Of a stretch of 61,303 nt of DNA, positions 44,183 through 53,144 are shown in pieces. The position numbers and the translations under genes are program-made. This stretch comes from an uncultured Opitutales bacterium. Its GTDB lineage: Bacteria; Verrucomicrobiota; Verrucomicrobiia; Opitutales; Intestinicryptomonadaceae. Numbering within the stretch: position 1 is the first letter of the stretch; each line of letters begins with the position of its first letter. The stretch is from positions 1-61,303 of the forward strand of contig CAKTTC010000013.1 of the NCBI GenBank assembly GCA_934613645.1, read 5' to 3'. The notes beneath the pieces are model-generated. The model searched no databases. It had not been told where the DNA came from and saw nothing but the letters and a program-made list of their open reading frames with translations.

Positions 44183-44779
44183 ATGGGCGAATATTACATA
44201 CCGACAGTTGTGGAACGCGACGGGCGCGGCGAACGCTCGTGGGACGTCTACTCAAGACTCCTTCGCGACAGAATAGTTTTCATTGGCACTCCCATCACCG
44301 ACGGGGTTGCAAACTCAGTAATAGCGCAGCTTCTGTTCCTGCAAATGGAAGACCCCAAAAAGGACGTGCACATTTACATCAACAGCCCCGGAGGCTCTCT
44401 CACGGCGGGAATGGCGATTTTCGACACAATGAATTTCCTCTCGTGCGATGTCGTGACCTACTGCGTGGGGCAGTGCGCAAGCATGGCAACCATTCTGCTT
44501 GCCGCGGGCACAAAGGGCAAACGCTACTCGCTGCCGAATTCGCGCGTGATGATTCACCAGCCCTACGGCGGCGCGTCGGGGCAGGCGCGCGATGTCTCCA
44601 TTGCCGCCAACGAAATCCTGCGCTGGCGCACGAAAGTCAACGAAATCCTCTCAAAACTCACGGGCAACAGCGTGGAAAAAATCGCCAAAGACTCCGACCG
44701 CGACTTCTTTATGTCGGCGGAAGAGGCGGTGAAATACGGAATCGTAGACAAGGTAATTGAAAACAAAAAAGACGCGTAG
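44183..44779 (+). CDS. clpP: ATP-dependent Clp protease proteolytic subunit
   Basis: A 198-residue serine protease forming the two-ring ClpP barrel that degrades substrates fed by ClpX. The triad is intact: S100 in GQCASMA, H125 in VMIHQPYGG and D174 in DSDRDFFMSAEEA. YINSPGGSLTAG is the oxyanion region. Only a very short propeptide is present. clpX follows after three bases. Confidence 0.97.
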   Translation: MGEYYIPTVVERDGRGERSWDVYSRLLRDRIVFIGTPITDGVANSVIAQLLFLQMEDPKKDVHIYINSPGGSLTAGMAIFDTMNFLSCDVVTYCVGQCASMATILLAAGTKGKRYSLPNSRVMIHQPYGGASGQARDVSIAANEILRWRTKVNEILSKLTGNSVEKIAKDSDRDFFMSAEEAVKYGIVDKVIENKKDA

Positions 44780-44782
44780 ACA

Positions 44783-46000
44783 ATGAGCGCAAAGGACAAT
44801 CGGTGCAGCTTTTGCGGGCGTTCCGCAAAGGAGGTTGGCGAACTAATCGAGGGGCGCGAAGGCGCGGTCGTGTGCAAGGAATGCGTGGGCGCGCTCGAGA
44901 ACTATTTCCAGCTCAAGGCGCAGGAAAACAAGCAGCGCAAAATGGCGAAAATGCTCGACTTCAACCTGCGCACGCCCTCCGAAATGAAGGAGGAGCTTGA
45001 CAAGTTCGTAATCGGGCAGGACAACGCCAAGAAGGTGCTGTCGGTAGCGGTCTACAACCACTACAAACGCCTGCGCGCCGAGGTTCTGAAAACTCCCGAA
45101 GCAGACGGCGGCGAATTCGGCGATGTAGAAATCGAAAAAAGCAACATCTTGCTGATTGGCCCGACAGGCTCGGGCAAGACGTATCTGGCGCGCACGCTCG
45201 CGAAAATGCTCAACGTTCCCTTCGCAATCGGCGACGCCACCAACGTCACCGAGGCGGGATACGTGGGCGAAGACGTTGAAAACCTCGTCCTCAACCTGCT
45301 GCGCGCAGCCGATTTCAACGTAGAAAAAGCCCAATGCGGCATAATCTACATCGACGAAATCGACAAAATCTGCCGCAAAATGGAAAACGTTTCCATCACG
45401 CGCGACGTCGGCGGAGAGGGCGTCCAGCAGGCGTTGCTGAAAATCCTCGAAGGCACTGTCTGCAACATTCCACCGAAAGGCGGCAGAAAGCACCCCGACC
45501 AGGAATACATACGGCTCGACACCCGCAACATTCTCTTCATCTGCGGCGGCGCGTTCGTGGGGCTTGACAAAATCGTGGCGCGCCGCAAGGAGGGCAAGAC
45601 TGTCGGCTTTACTTCCGACAACAAAACCCTCTCGGAAACCCAGCTTATGGCGGATGTCCAGCCCGAAGACTTGGTGAAATTCGGCTTCATTCCCGAATTC
45701 ATCGGGCGTCTTCCCGTTGTATCCTCTCTCGCGGAGCTTACGCGCGACGACTTGGTAGACATTTTAAAGAACACCAAAAACTCGCTCATTCGCCAATACG
45801 AAAAGCTTCTCGCGCTCGACGGCGCAAAGCTCGTTTTCACCGACGACGCCATTGAAGCAATCGCCCAAAAAGCCATTGACATGGGCACTGGCGCACGCGC
45901 GCTCCGCTCCATCATGGAGCGCATCATGCTCGACATAATGTATACCCTACCCGACTCCAAGAAGAAAAAGGTCACAATCGACAAATCTTTTATTTCCTAA
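44783..46000 (+). CDS. clpX: ClpX ATPase subunit
   Basis: A 405-residue AAA+ unfoldase partnered with ClpP. The N-terminal zinc domain uses C8, C11, C31 and C34 (CSFC...CKEC). Walker A GPTGSGKT lies near residue 126 and Walker B IYIDEIDKI near 190. The pore loop GYVGED, sensor region DTRNILFICGGAF and arginine GTGARALRS are all present. Transcription continues from clpP. No terminator is seen; the palindromic repeat array begins about 15 bases after the stop. Confidence 0.97.
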   Translation: MSAKDNRCSFCGRSAKEVGELIEGREGAVVCKECVGALENYFQLKAQENKQRKMAKMLDFNLRTPSEMKEELDKFVIGQDNAKKVLSVAVYNHYKRLRAEVLKTPEADGGEFGDVEIEKSNILLIGPTGSGKTYLARTLAKMLNVPFAIGDATNVTEAGYVGEDVENLVLNLLRAADFNVEKAQCGIIYIDEIDKICRKMENVSITRDVGGEGVQQALLKILEGTVCNIPPKGGRKHPDQEYIRLDTRNILFICGGAFVGLDKIVARRKEGKTVGFTSDNKTLSETQLMADVQPEDLVKFGFIPEFIGRLPVVSSLAELTRDDLVDILKNTKNSLIRQYEKLLALDGAKLVFTDDAIEAIAQKAIDMGTGARALRSIMERIMLDIMYTLPDSKKKKVTIDKSFIS

Positions 46001-46014
46001 TTTTTTTACATTTT

Positions 46015-46300
46015 TTTTACATTTCCGAAAGTGGCGGCGATTGGCAAAAGCCAATCCGCCTTTGCTTGCTAATTAAAGTCTTTTATAACTCCTAAAGTGG
46101 CGGCGATTGGCAAAAGCCAATCCGCCTTTGCTTTTTAACTGAAGTTTTGTTTTTTCAAGTGGCGGCTGAATTTCGTTCGGGTGCCCTTATTTTTTGACTA
46201 AAGTTTTTTACAATTCCGAAAGTGGCGGCGATTGGCGAAAGCCAATCCGCCTTTGTTTATTGGCTAAAGTTTTGTTTTTTCGGCAGTCTTTTTTTTGGCA
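46015..46300 (+). repeat. Upstream array of palindromic repeats (period 62-66 bp)
   Basis: Four tandem units begin with hairpin cores at 46028, 46094, about 46157 (degenerate) and 46219. The core reads AAAGTGGCGGCGATTGGC, a four-base loop, then GCCAATCCGCCTTT, so the arms close on themselves. Each is followed by a T-rich tail with a TTAAAGT-like box. The array fills the gap between clpX and the family P paralog 3 leader. Confidence 0.9.
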
Positions 46301-46452
46301 CGCGAAGCTATCGGGCGGGCAAAAAGTGCAAATATACAACAGTGTATTAAATTTTAATCTTTACAACGCTTATGCCACCTGCAAAAATTCCGCCAACTAA
46401 ACGGAATTTCAAAGAAGAAGAAAACGCAAAGCTACCAACTTTAGGAGGAAAT

Positions 46453-48225
46453 GTGAAAAAACAACTAATACTAACATTGGCTGTTTTATCGGCTGCGGTA
46501 TCGGCACTGGCAAGTTCCGCCATAAACGTAAAGATGACCGACCGCAAAGGCAAAGTAGAGGAAACGCTCACGCCGCTCGTCGTCCAGCCCGACGGCGCAA
46601 AACGCCTTGTAATCCCCAAAGAATACATCAACATACACACAAAGTTCAAGGGCGTCCGCATTTTGAACGTCGAGATAGAATCTCCCGACTGGCGCGCGCA
46701 AAAGGGCGAAGACGGCTACTACATAATGCCGCCCATGCAAATGCTGAAGTTCGACAAAGACAACGGCAAAATAAAGGGCTTTTGGATGATGACGGCGTTC
46801 GGCGTCAAAACCCCCAGAGCCTGCGAGCTTGTTTTCGTGCGCAACAATCCGTATGACTGCGAGCTTCTGGCGGAGGTCAAAGACGGCGCGTATAGAATCT
46901 ACATCAACATTCCCACCCACCGCAACGGAGCAAAGCCCGAAAAGGACTTGGTTATCGACGTCTACGAGCTTGGAGGCTCGCGCGACAACTACGTCGGAAT
47001 GGCGAAGAAATACCGCGAAATCCAGATGCGCGACTACGGCGTTCAACCCCTGCGCGAACGCGCCAAGAACCGCCCCGTGCTCAAAAAGAGCGTTGAGTCA
47101 ATGTTGCTGCGCATCAAGCACGGCGCAAAGCCCATTATGGAGAGGGACTTCACGCCCGAAAACGAAATTCCGCCGGGGGTAATGAACTCTTTTGACGACC
47201 TCAAAAACTACATCGTCTATCTGCAGCAGAACGGCGTCAAGGAGCTTGACATACACTCGGTGGGCTGGAACATCGGCGGGCACGACGGCCGCTGGCCGCA
47301 GATGCTCCCCGTAGACCCGCGCTTCGGCGGCGAGCTGAAATTCCGCGAGGCAATCAAAGCGGCTAAGGACGCAGGCTACCAATTCTCCGTCCACACAAAC
47401 TACACCGACGCCTTCAGAATAGCCCAAAACTGGGACGACAACCTCATAAAAACCGACCTCAAGGGCAAAATAAAAGGGCACGGCGCATGGAGCGGCGGCA
47501 AGGCATACGGAATGTGCCCCAAGCAAATAGTTAAGTTGCGTCTGAAGGAGGACATGGACATAATCCAGTCGCTCGGCGTAAACGGAATGCACCACATCGA
47601 CGTATTCTCCTGCATGCCTCCGAACATCTGCCAATCGCCCAACCACTACTGCAGCAGGGAGGACGCAGTCCGCGCCTATGCTACAATCAAGGAGGAGTGC
47701 ATAAAGCGGTTCGGCGGATTCACCTCGGAATCGGGCTACGACTGGGACATGAAAAATCTCGACTACGCCCTCTACATCTCCGCCTATCCCGCCGCGCGCC
47801 CCGTCGGCAACGACCTCATCTCTGAAATGGTTCCCTTCTGGCAGATAGCCTACCACGGAATTGTCTTAAGCCAACCCTACGACTCCACAACCGACCCGTT
47901 CTTCAAGCGCAAGACCCACTACTTAAACGACCCCGACGCGCGTCTGCTAAAGCTTATCGAATACGGCGGGCGTCCCTCTTTCTACTGGGGCAACTTCAAA
48001 CGGGACGGAATGGCTGCCGTAAAGAAAATGTATGACCTCTACCAGCCGCTAAAGCATCTACAATGGGAGTTCATTGAAGGCCACAGGGAGCTTTCCAAAG
48101 GCGTATTTCTCACGACCTACTCCGACGGCTCTCAGACAATTTGCAACTACACCGACAAGGATTTCCCCTTCAGGGGCGAGACCATTCAGCCGAAAAGTTT
48201 CAAGCTCTTCCCCCCTATTTTATGA
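46453..48225 (+). CDS. Secreted putative glycosidase, family P paralog 3
   Basis: A 590-residue exported protein. The start is the GTG at 46453: AGGAGG stands five bases ahead and the product begins with a clean signal peptide (VKKQLILTLAVLSAAVSALA). The ATG at 46372 would add 27 unlikely residues. The family blocks are SVGWNIGGHDGRWPQM, the Asp of MHHIDVFS (residue 383), the Glu of FTSESGYDW (residue 426) and WQIAYHGIVLSQPYD; Asp and Glu are 43 apart as in the two paralogs. The gene is enclosed by palindromic repeat arrays on both sides. Substrate unknown. Confidence 0.78.
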   Translation: MKKQLILTLAVLSAAVSALASSAINVKMTDRKGKVEETLTPLVVQPDGAKRLVIPKEYINIHTKFKGVRILNVEIESPDWRAQKGEDGYYIMPPMQMLKFDKDNGKIKGFWMMTAFGVKTPRACELVFVRNNPYDCELLAEVKDGAYRIYINIPTHRNGAKPEKDLVIDVYELGGSRDNYVGMAKKYREIQMRDYGVQPLRERAKNRPVLKKSVESMLLRIKHGAKPIMERDFTPENEIPPGVMNSFDDLKNYIVYLQQNGVKELDIHSVGWNIGGHDGRWPQMLPVDPRFGGELKFREAIKAAKDAGYQFSVHTNYTDAFRIAQNWDDNLIKTDLKGKIKGHGAWSGGKAYGMCPKQIVKLRLKEDMDIIQSLGVNGMHHIDVFSCMPPNICQSPNHYCSREDAVRAYATIKEECIKRFGGFTSESGYDWDMKNLDYALYISAYPAARPVGNDLISEMVPFWQIAYHGIVLSQPYDSTTDPFFKRKTHYLNDPDARLLKLIEYGGRPSFYWGNFKRDGMAAVKKMYDLYQPLKHLQWEFIEGHRELSKGVFLTTYSDGSQTICNYTDKDFPFRGETIQPKSFKLFPPIL

Positions 48226-48227
48226 AT

Positions 48228-48640
48228 TTTTTATGATTCCTAAAGTGGCAGGGAATGGGCGCAGCCCATTTCCCCCTTTGACTGTTGTTTAAAGTAGTGT
48301 TTTTTTGGCGCAAGCCAATTCCGCCTTTACTTTACTGTTTAAAGTAATGTTTTTTTACCTCTCCGAAAGTGGCGGCGTTTTTTACAATTCCGAAAGGAGC
48401 GGGGAATGGGCATAGCCCATTTCCCCCTTCACTTTACTGCTTAAAGTAATGTTTTTTACAACTCCGAAAGTGGCGGCGATTGGCGAAAGCCAATCCGCCT
48501 TTGCCTGTTGTTTAAAGTAATGTCTTTTACAATTCCTAAAGGAGCGGGGGATAGGCGCAGCCTATTCCCCCTTTGCTTGTAGTTTAAAGTAGTGTTTTTT
48601 AAGCGGTGGGTGGCGAAAGCCAGTCGCCACTTTTTATTTC
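48228..48640 (+). repeat. Downstream array of palindromic repeats (period about 70-74 bp)
   Basis: Full hairpin cores lie at 48242-48279, 48393-48429, 48467-48502 and 48538-48574; half cores lie at about 48307 and 48366, and a diverged one at 48604-48635. Stems differ yet stay paired: AATGGGC/GCCCATT, GATTGGC/GCCAATC, ATAGGC/GCCTAT. Each is followed by TTTAAAGTARTGTTTTTT. Confidence 0.9.
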
Positions 48641-48691
48641 AGCTTGCAAAAAAGAGGGCACGGACTTCGCCCGCTACTTCTAAATCAACAA

Positions 48692-48880
48692 AAACTTCAA
48701 TCACAGTCAAAGCGGAATTGCCTACGGCAATCCGCGCCACTTACCAACACATAAAAAACTTCAATCACAGTCAAAGCGGAATTGCCTACGGCAATCCCCG
48801 CCGCTTTCCAACATATAAAAAACTTCAATCACAGTCAAAGCGGAATTGCCTACGGCAATCCCCGCCGCTTTCGGAATAAT
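48692..48880 (-). repeat. Three 64-bp units of the same repeat, inverted
   Basis: Units start near 48692, 48756 and 48820 with TTCAATCACAGTCAAAG; cores begin at 48709, 48773 and 48837, exactly 64 apart. Read on the minus strand they give AAAGCGGCGGGGATTGCC, loop GTA, GGCAATTCCGCTTTG, i.e. the palindrome family in the opposite direction. The three copies are almost identical. Confidence 0.88.
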
Positions 48881-48887
48881 AAAAAAT

Positions 48888-50585
48888 TTAGAAATTCAGA
48901 CCGCCGCCGTCAGTTATGCGTTCTTTGTCTACAATGTCCTTACCCGAAGAGAAGACCGCGCCTTCGTTGGAAGTCATGAGGTCGTCAATTTCCTTGATGA
49001 TTTCGTCGCGGTCGGAGGCGAAAATGAAACGGTCGCTGCAAAGATTTACGCGGGCGTCGGCAATTAGCTCGCGCGGGGGGCGGCGCATCTGAAGGAGCTT
49101 GGCAACGTGCTTGTGAAGATTCCCCGACATGCCGATTTTCAGCTCGCTTTGAATCAGACGCGTCAAAACGAGCTGGTGGCGCGGATATAACTCGGCGGCG
49201 CGTTCGAGAATCCGCAGCGATACCGCCGTTGCGCCGAGCCTGTCGAACATTCTGGCGGTTGCAACCATTACTTTTGAGGGAATGGTGTTGCGCTTGATGA
49301 TGTCGCTTATTAAAATGTCCGACATGTTGCTGTTGCCTACGGCGTAATACGCCACGGCGCGCAAACACAAAATAACGTCGTCGTGCTGCTCGCGCCAGCG
49401 GGGCTTTGTTTTCATTATGTCCTCGACGAAATACACCGCGGCTTTGTAGTCGCCCTGAGCGATTGTGGTTTCAAGCAAAAGCAGGCAGTAGGGGGCAATC
49501 GGGAAGTTCTTGCGTATAGCCAAGTCGTAAATTCTGCGCATGAAAGGCAGGTCGCCTACGTCGGCGGCGAAGTTCGCCAAGTAGAGCATGCTTTTGTTGT
49601 CGTCCTGATAGTTGTTGTAGAAAAGCTCCATGTCGCGCCGAACGCCGTCTTCGTCGCCGCTGTGCTTGAGGAGCGTCAAATACTCCATTCGCTGCTCGGT
49701 GGAAAACGGGTTTTCAAGCGAGCGCAACATAGAATACTGGCGGGCGGTGGAAAAATCCTTCATCGCAACGTAGTAGTTTACGAGAAGCTCGTAGATTGCC
49801 TCCCTGTTTTGAGGGAAGGAAATGTTGTCGGCCAGAACCTTTATGGCGGCGTCGCGGTTGCCAAGCTCCCATTCGTTTTTGGAGAGGCGCAAAATCCCGG
49901 GGAGCGACTTTTCAAGCCCGTATTTGTAGATGTATTCGTGCGATTTCTTGTAGTTGCCGTGGTAGGCGTAAATTGTGGACATACACATCGCCACATACAA
50001 CTCCACCTCCTTGTTTTTCGTTCCCGAAGCCAGAATTTTTTCGCCGACTTTCACCGCGCGGGCGTCCTCGGTCTGATCCATGAGGAGCTTCATATACATT
50101 CTGACATACTGAACGTTGTCGAGCGCGTATGAGAGGCTGCGTTCAAGCGTTTCGATGGCTCTGTCGGGGCGTTTGAACAACGCCGAATAGAATTCGGCAA
50201 GAATGAGCCTTCCCTCGAGATTTTTGGGCGAACGCGACGTGCCCGTAACCAAACTCATATACGCCTCGCGGAATTTGCCCTCCGACATGTATTTTTTGGA
50301 CTGCCGAATGTTGTAGTCGCCGAATTTTTCGGTGAGAGCCTTTCTGTTGACGATGGCCGTTACGGCGTCGGCAAAAGACATTTCGTCGTAACTTCTGACG
50401 TATTTGAAAATGCAGTATACCGCGAACGACAACGCCAAATACGCCGCAGCTATGCCCAACAGAGCGAATATCCCCACCCTGCTCCAGACTATCTCAATTG
50501 TCCAGCGGTTGTCGGCGGCGAGCTTTCTGCGCGCCATTCCGAAAAATATCGGGCGGGTGGTGTTCTGTGAAGCAATGTCTTTCAT
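48888..50585 (-). CDS. Membrane-anchored TPR-like repeat protein
   Basis: A 565-residue protein with a short cytoplasmic N terminus, one membrane helix (about 36-62, VGIFALLGIAAAYLALSFAVY) and then a long solenoid of helical pairs resembling tetratricopeptide repeats. Examples are KYMSEGKFREAYMSLVTG, RPDRAIETLERSLSYA, GNRDAAIKVLADN and GATAVSLRILERAAELYPRH. Such proteins usually act as scaffolds in the periplasm; the partner is unknown. It stands alone, with the inverted repeat array immediately after its stop. Confidence 0.8.
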   Translation of the reverse strand: MKDIASQNTTRPIFFGMARRKLAADNRWTIEIVWSRVGIFALLGIAAAYLALSFAVYCIFKYVRSYDEMSFADAVTAIVNRKALTEKFGDYNIRQSKKYMSEGKFREAYMSLVTGTSRSPKNLEGRLILAEFYSALFKRPDRAIETLERSLSYALDNVQYVRMYMKLLMDQTEDARAVKVGEKILASGTKNKEVELYVAMCMSTIYAYHGNYKKSHEYIYKYGLEKSLPGILRLSKNEWELGNRDAAIKVLADNISFPQNREAIYELLVNYYVAMKDFSTARQYSMLRSLENPFSTEQRMEYLTLLKHSGDEDGVRRDMELFYNNYQDDNKSMLYLANFAADVGDLPFMRRIYDLAIRKNFPIAPYCLLLLETTIAQGDYKAAVYFVEDIMKTKPRWREQHDDVILCLRAVAYYAVGNSNMSDILISDIIKRNTIPSKVMVATARMFDRLGATAVSLRILERAAELYPRHQLVLTRLIQSELKIGMSGNLHKHVAKLLQMRRPPRELIADARVNLCSDRFIFASDRDEIIKEIDDLMTSNEGAVFSSGKDIVDKERITDGGGLNF

Positions 50586-50766
50586 AAAAATACGAACTTT
50601 AAACGCGCAAATTTATACGCCCGCCCGAAAGTATTTCAAGATAAAAGTAAAACAACAAACAATAATAAAAGCAGAAAAAAGTGTTGACTTATAGGATATT
50701 TTTTACGAAATTGGACTCAAGTTTAGAAATTTAATCTCTAACCGTTTTTCAAACAAATAACAAATT

Positions 50767-51951
50767 ATGAAAAAATTAGTAATAACATCGTTGGTCGCGG
50801 CCTTTGCTGCCGCAGCGAACTCGGCGCCTCTGGTTACCGTGGGAGATCAGATGGACATCTTCTTCAAGGGCGCGGTTCTTATGAATTATAATTCGAACAT
50901 TACTTACGCGTCCGACAAGAAAATCGACGACGTCTCCGGCACAATCCGTCTCGGCGGCGAAGTTGACTACGGCCGCTCGAGCAAGTTCAAGGCCAACTTC
51001 AAGGCTTACGAAGACTTTACAAAATACGCTTCGCACGGCGAATTTGACTGCAATTTGGCGCACTTGGCGGCCAACGCTTCCTACGTTGAAGCCAACTGGA
51101 AGGTTACCGCGTTCTTCGCGTTTGACCAAAACCGCCAGAACACTACCGATACCCTTATCGCCGCACGCGACCAAGGCCAGCTCGTAAACTTCAACAACTG
51201 GGCGGCAGGCTTCAACGGTGAATACGACTTCTCCGAAAAAGTTTTTGCAACACTCGGTTTCAAGTGGACGCAAATTGAATACACAAGCACGAACTCCTAC
51301 GGTCAGAAGTGGGACGACATTTATTCCTCCTACAACGTCTACTCCGTTCCGGTAAGCGTTTACTACAGAGTTACGCAGAAAATCTCGGCAGGTCTCTCCT
51401 ACCAATACCGCAATACGGAATACTACAGTGGCCCGAACTCCTACGCCATCTGGGGTAAGGAAAGAGACGACCACTTCATCGGCGTTACGGTTCTCGGCGA
51501 AATCGCCCCGAAGCTCACTTGCGAACTCTACCTCGGCGCGCAAAACCGCGACGTTGACGGCGTAGACAGCGGCGACGAATGGTCCTTTGCAACGCACATC
51601 ACACTCGGCTACGAAGTTTCGGAAAAGATGGGCGTATACGTCAAGTTCAACAGAGATTTCGGCAACTCCGCAGTGCGTGATTCCGTTGTCAACACGGGTG
51701 GCGAAATCGGCATGAACTACTACTTCAACCCGAAGGTATACGGAACGGCTTCGTTCGCATACACGGATTCGAAGTATGAATTCACCGGCAGAAAAGACAA
51801 AACAATCTGGACGCGCCTCGGCGTTACATACGTCCCGAACAAGTTCGTTTCCTTCGGCGTAAATTACAACTACCTCAACAACGATTCGTCCTACTCTTGG
51901 GCGTGCTACAACCAGCACTTGGTTTCGCTCAATGCGATGTTGAGATACTAA
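50767..51951 (+). CDS. Outer-membrane beta-barrel protein
   Basis: A 394-residue protein with signal peptide MKKLVITSLVAAFAAAANSA. The remainder shows alternating amphipathic strands rich in Tyr, Phe and Asn (for example ISAGLSYQYRNTEYY, VYGTASFAYTDSKYEF), about 16 in number, and ends in an aromatic residue (LNAMLRY), the usual barrel-assembly signal. It resembles the putative beta-barrel porin (BBP2-like) group. Low Lys/Arg bias and smoother codon use than its neighbours suggest high expression. It could be a general porin; specificity is unknown. Confidence 0.85.
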   Translation: MKKLVITSLVAAFAAAANSAPLVTVGDQMDIFFKGAVLMNYNSNITYASDKKIDDVSGTIRLGGEVDYGRSSKFKANFKAYEDFTKYASHGEFDCNLAHLAANASYVEANWKVTAFFAFDQNRQNTTDTLIAARDQGQLVNFNNWAAGFNGEYDFSEKVFATLGFKWTQIEYTSTNSYGQKWDDIYSSYNVYSVPVSVYYRVTQKISAGLSYQYRNTEYYSGPNSYAIWGKERDDHFIGVTVLGEIAPKLTCELYLGAQNRDVDGVDSGDEWSFATHITLGYEVSEKMGVYVKFNRDFGNSAVRDSVVNTGGEIGMNYYFNPKVYGTASFAYTDSKYEFTGRKDKTIWTRLGVTYVPNKFVSFGVNYNYLNNDSSYSWACYNQHLVSLNAMLRY

Positions 51952-51969
51952 TTTGTTAGATGTAAAAAA

Positions 51970-52001
51970 AGACCGAGTCTGAAAAGACTCGGTCTTTTTT
52001 T
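51970..52001. terminator. Strong bidirectional terminator
   Basis: AGACCGAGTCT pairs perfectly with AGACTCGGTCT around GAAA, with T6 after and A6-7 before. Confidence 0.95.
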
Positions 52002-52368
52002 GCGCCCGTAAGCAGCGGCAAACGGGAGGAGAATTGAACTCGAAAAGCGCGGAGTGCGCGTGGAGCGCGAATGCACGACGCGGGAAAACAGGACGAGAAC
52101 GATGAGCGCACAATAGCGAATGGACGCTAAGCGCGGGAGACTCTGGCGGTGGCGGACGGCAGGAGGCGCACTATGCGGGCGAAAGCGCGGAAACGCAATC
52201 GCGAATTGACAACGTGTGCGACACGGCTACCGCAAGAGACAAGCGCGAAGAAGAAACGCGCGTAGGCAGGGCGGCAAGAATACGCGTCGCGCGCGGAAGT
52301 AAGCGCGCGATACGGTTGAAAGCAGGAGGTAGAGGCAGAGTGCGTGCAGTAGGAAACAGACGGCGCGC
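52002..52368. other. Unexplained 367-bp purine-skewed spacer
   Basis: This stretch has very few Ts on the plus strand and many GCG, GGA and GAA steps; its composition differs from both flanks. No ORF with coding character, no tRNA, and none of the RNase P, tmRNA or SRP landmark sequences were found by eye. It begins right after the barrel-gene terminator and ends at the MBL gene stop. Confidence 0.5.
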
Positions 52369-53142
52369 CTAAAACTCAAACGGCGTGCTCGGCTTTGCAA
52401 AGGGCGAAACAATCTCAATCTTGGCGAGCGTTTCGCGCGGAATGTCGCTTTGGGCGAGGAGCTCGGCTATGTGCTCTGGACTGTTGCACTGCTTTGAAAT
52501 GTGCGACAAATAAACCTTTTTCACGCGCTTGGGCAACCCGCGCAAAACGGAAATTGCGTCGGAATTGGAAAGGTGTCCGTATGAACTTTTAATGCGCGAT
52601 TTCAGCGAAAACGGCCTGTTCGAATTGTCGAGCATACGCGGGCAGTAGTTGCTTTCAAGAACAAGAACGTCGGCGCGCGAAACAACGTCTTTTACAGAAA
52701 GCGTTACCTTGCCCAAATCGGTTGCGTAAACGAGATTTTCGCCGCCGAAAGAGAAAGTGAAACCGACAGGATCGCTTGTGTCGTGGGGGATTGAAAAAGA
52801 GGAGACGCCCACGCCGTAGAAATCGAAATTCGTCCCCGTTTCGAACAAATGCCAGTCCAACCTCTTTGTTTCCGAATCCTTGTATTGGACGCCCTCGGCG
52901 GTCGGGCGGTTCGCGAAAATCTTGACGCCCTCCCCCGCAAAACAGCGTAGCGACTTGTAATGGTCGATGTGTTCGTGCGTGACAAAAACGGCGTCCAAAT
53001 CCGACAGCTTAAGCGACCTTTGCGCCAAGAACGAACCTATTTTCCTGATACCGATTCCCGCGTCTATTAAAATGCGGACGCCGTCGCATTCAAGGAACGA
53101 GCAGTTGCCCGAACTGGAGCTTTCCAATATCTGAAAGAACAT
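52369..53142 (-). CDS. MBL-fold hydrolase, WalJ/YycJ-like
   Basis: A 257-residue metallo-beta-lactamase-fold protein. The first metal motif is THEHIDH (H56, H58, D60, H61). SIPHDTSDPVGF, the Asp in VYATDLGKV, and YLSHISKQCNSPEH supply the rest. The SSSSGNCSFLE start is typical of the WalJ/YycJ group, exonuclease-like enzymes tied to DNA repair and cell-wall regulation in Firmicutes. It starts two bases after the stop of the GH32-like gene and is probably co-transcribed, although no functional link is evident. Confidence 0.9.
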   Translation of the reverse strand: MFFQILESSSSGNCSFLECDGVRILIDAGIGIRKIGSFLAQRSLKLSDLDAVFVTHEHIDHYKSLRCFAGEGVKIFANRPTAEGVQYKDSETKRLDWHLFETGTNFDFYGVGVSSFSIPHDTSDPVGFTFSFGGENLVYATDLGKVTLSVKDVVSRADVLVLESNYCPRMLDNSNRPFSLKSRIKSSYGHLSNSDAISVLRGLPKRVKKVYLSHISKQCNSPEHIAELLAQSDIPRETLAKIEIVSPFAKPSTPFEF

Positions 53143-53144
53143 AT

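Noticed and set aside
48592..48879. Proteins of 65-95 residues with repeated NFNHSQSGIAYGNP-type peptides
   Set aside because: They are translations of the inverted repeat array, lack ribosome sites, and the DNA palindrome explains the periodicity.
48692..48880. CRISPR array
   Set aside because: The three 64-bp units are contiguous and nearly identical throughout, with no variable spacers and no cas genes; they belong to the palindromic repeat family.
48888..50585. Integral transporter
   Set aside because: Only one membrane helix is present; the rest is a helical repeat solenoid.
52002..52368. RNase P RNA, tmRNA or SRP RNA
   Set aside because: The length would suit RNase P, but the GAGGAAAGTC-type core and other landmark sequences are absent on both strands.
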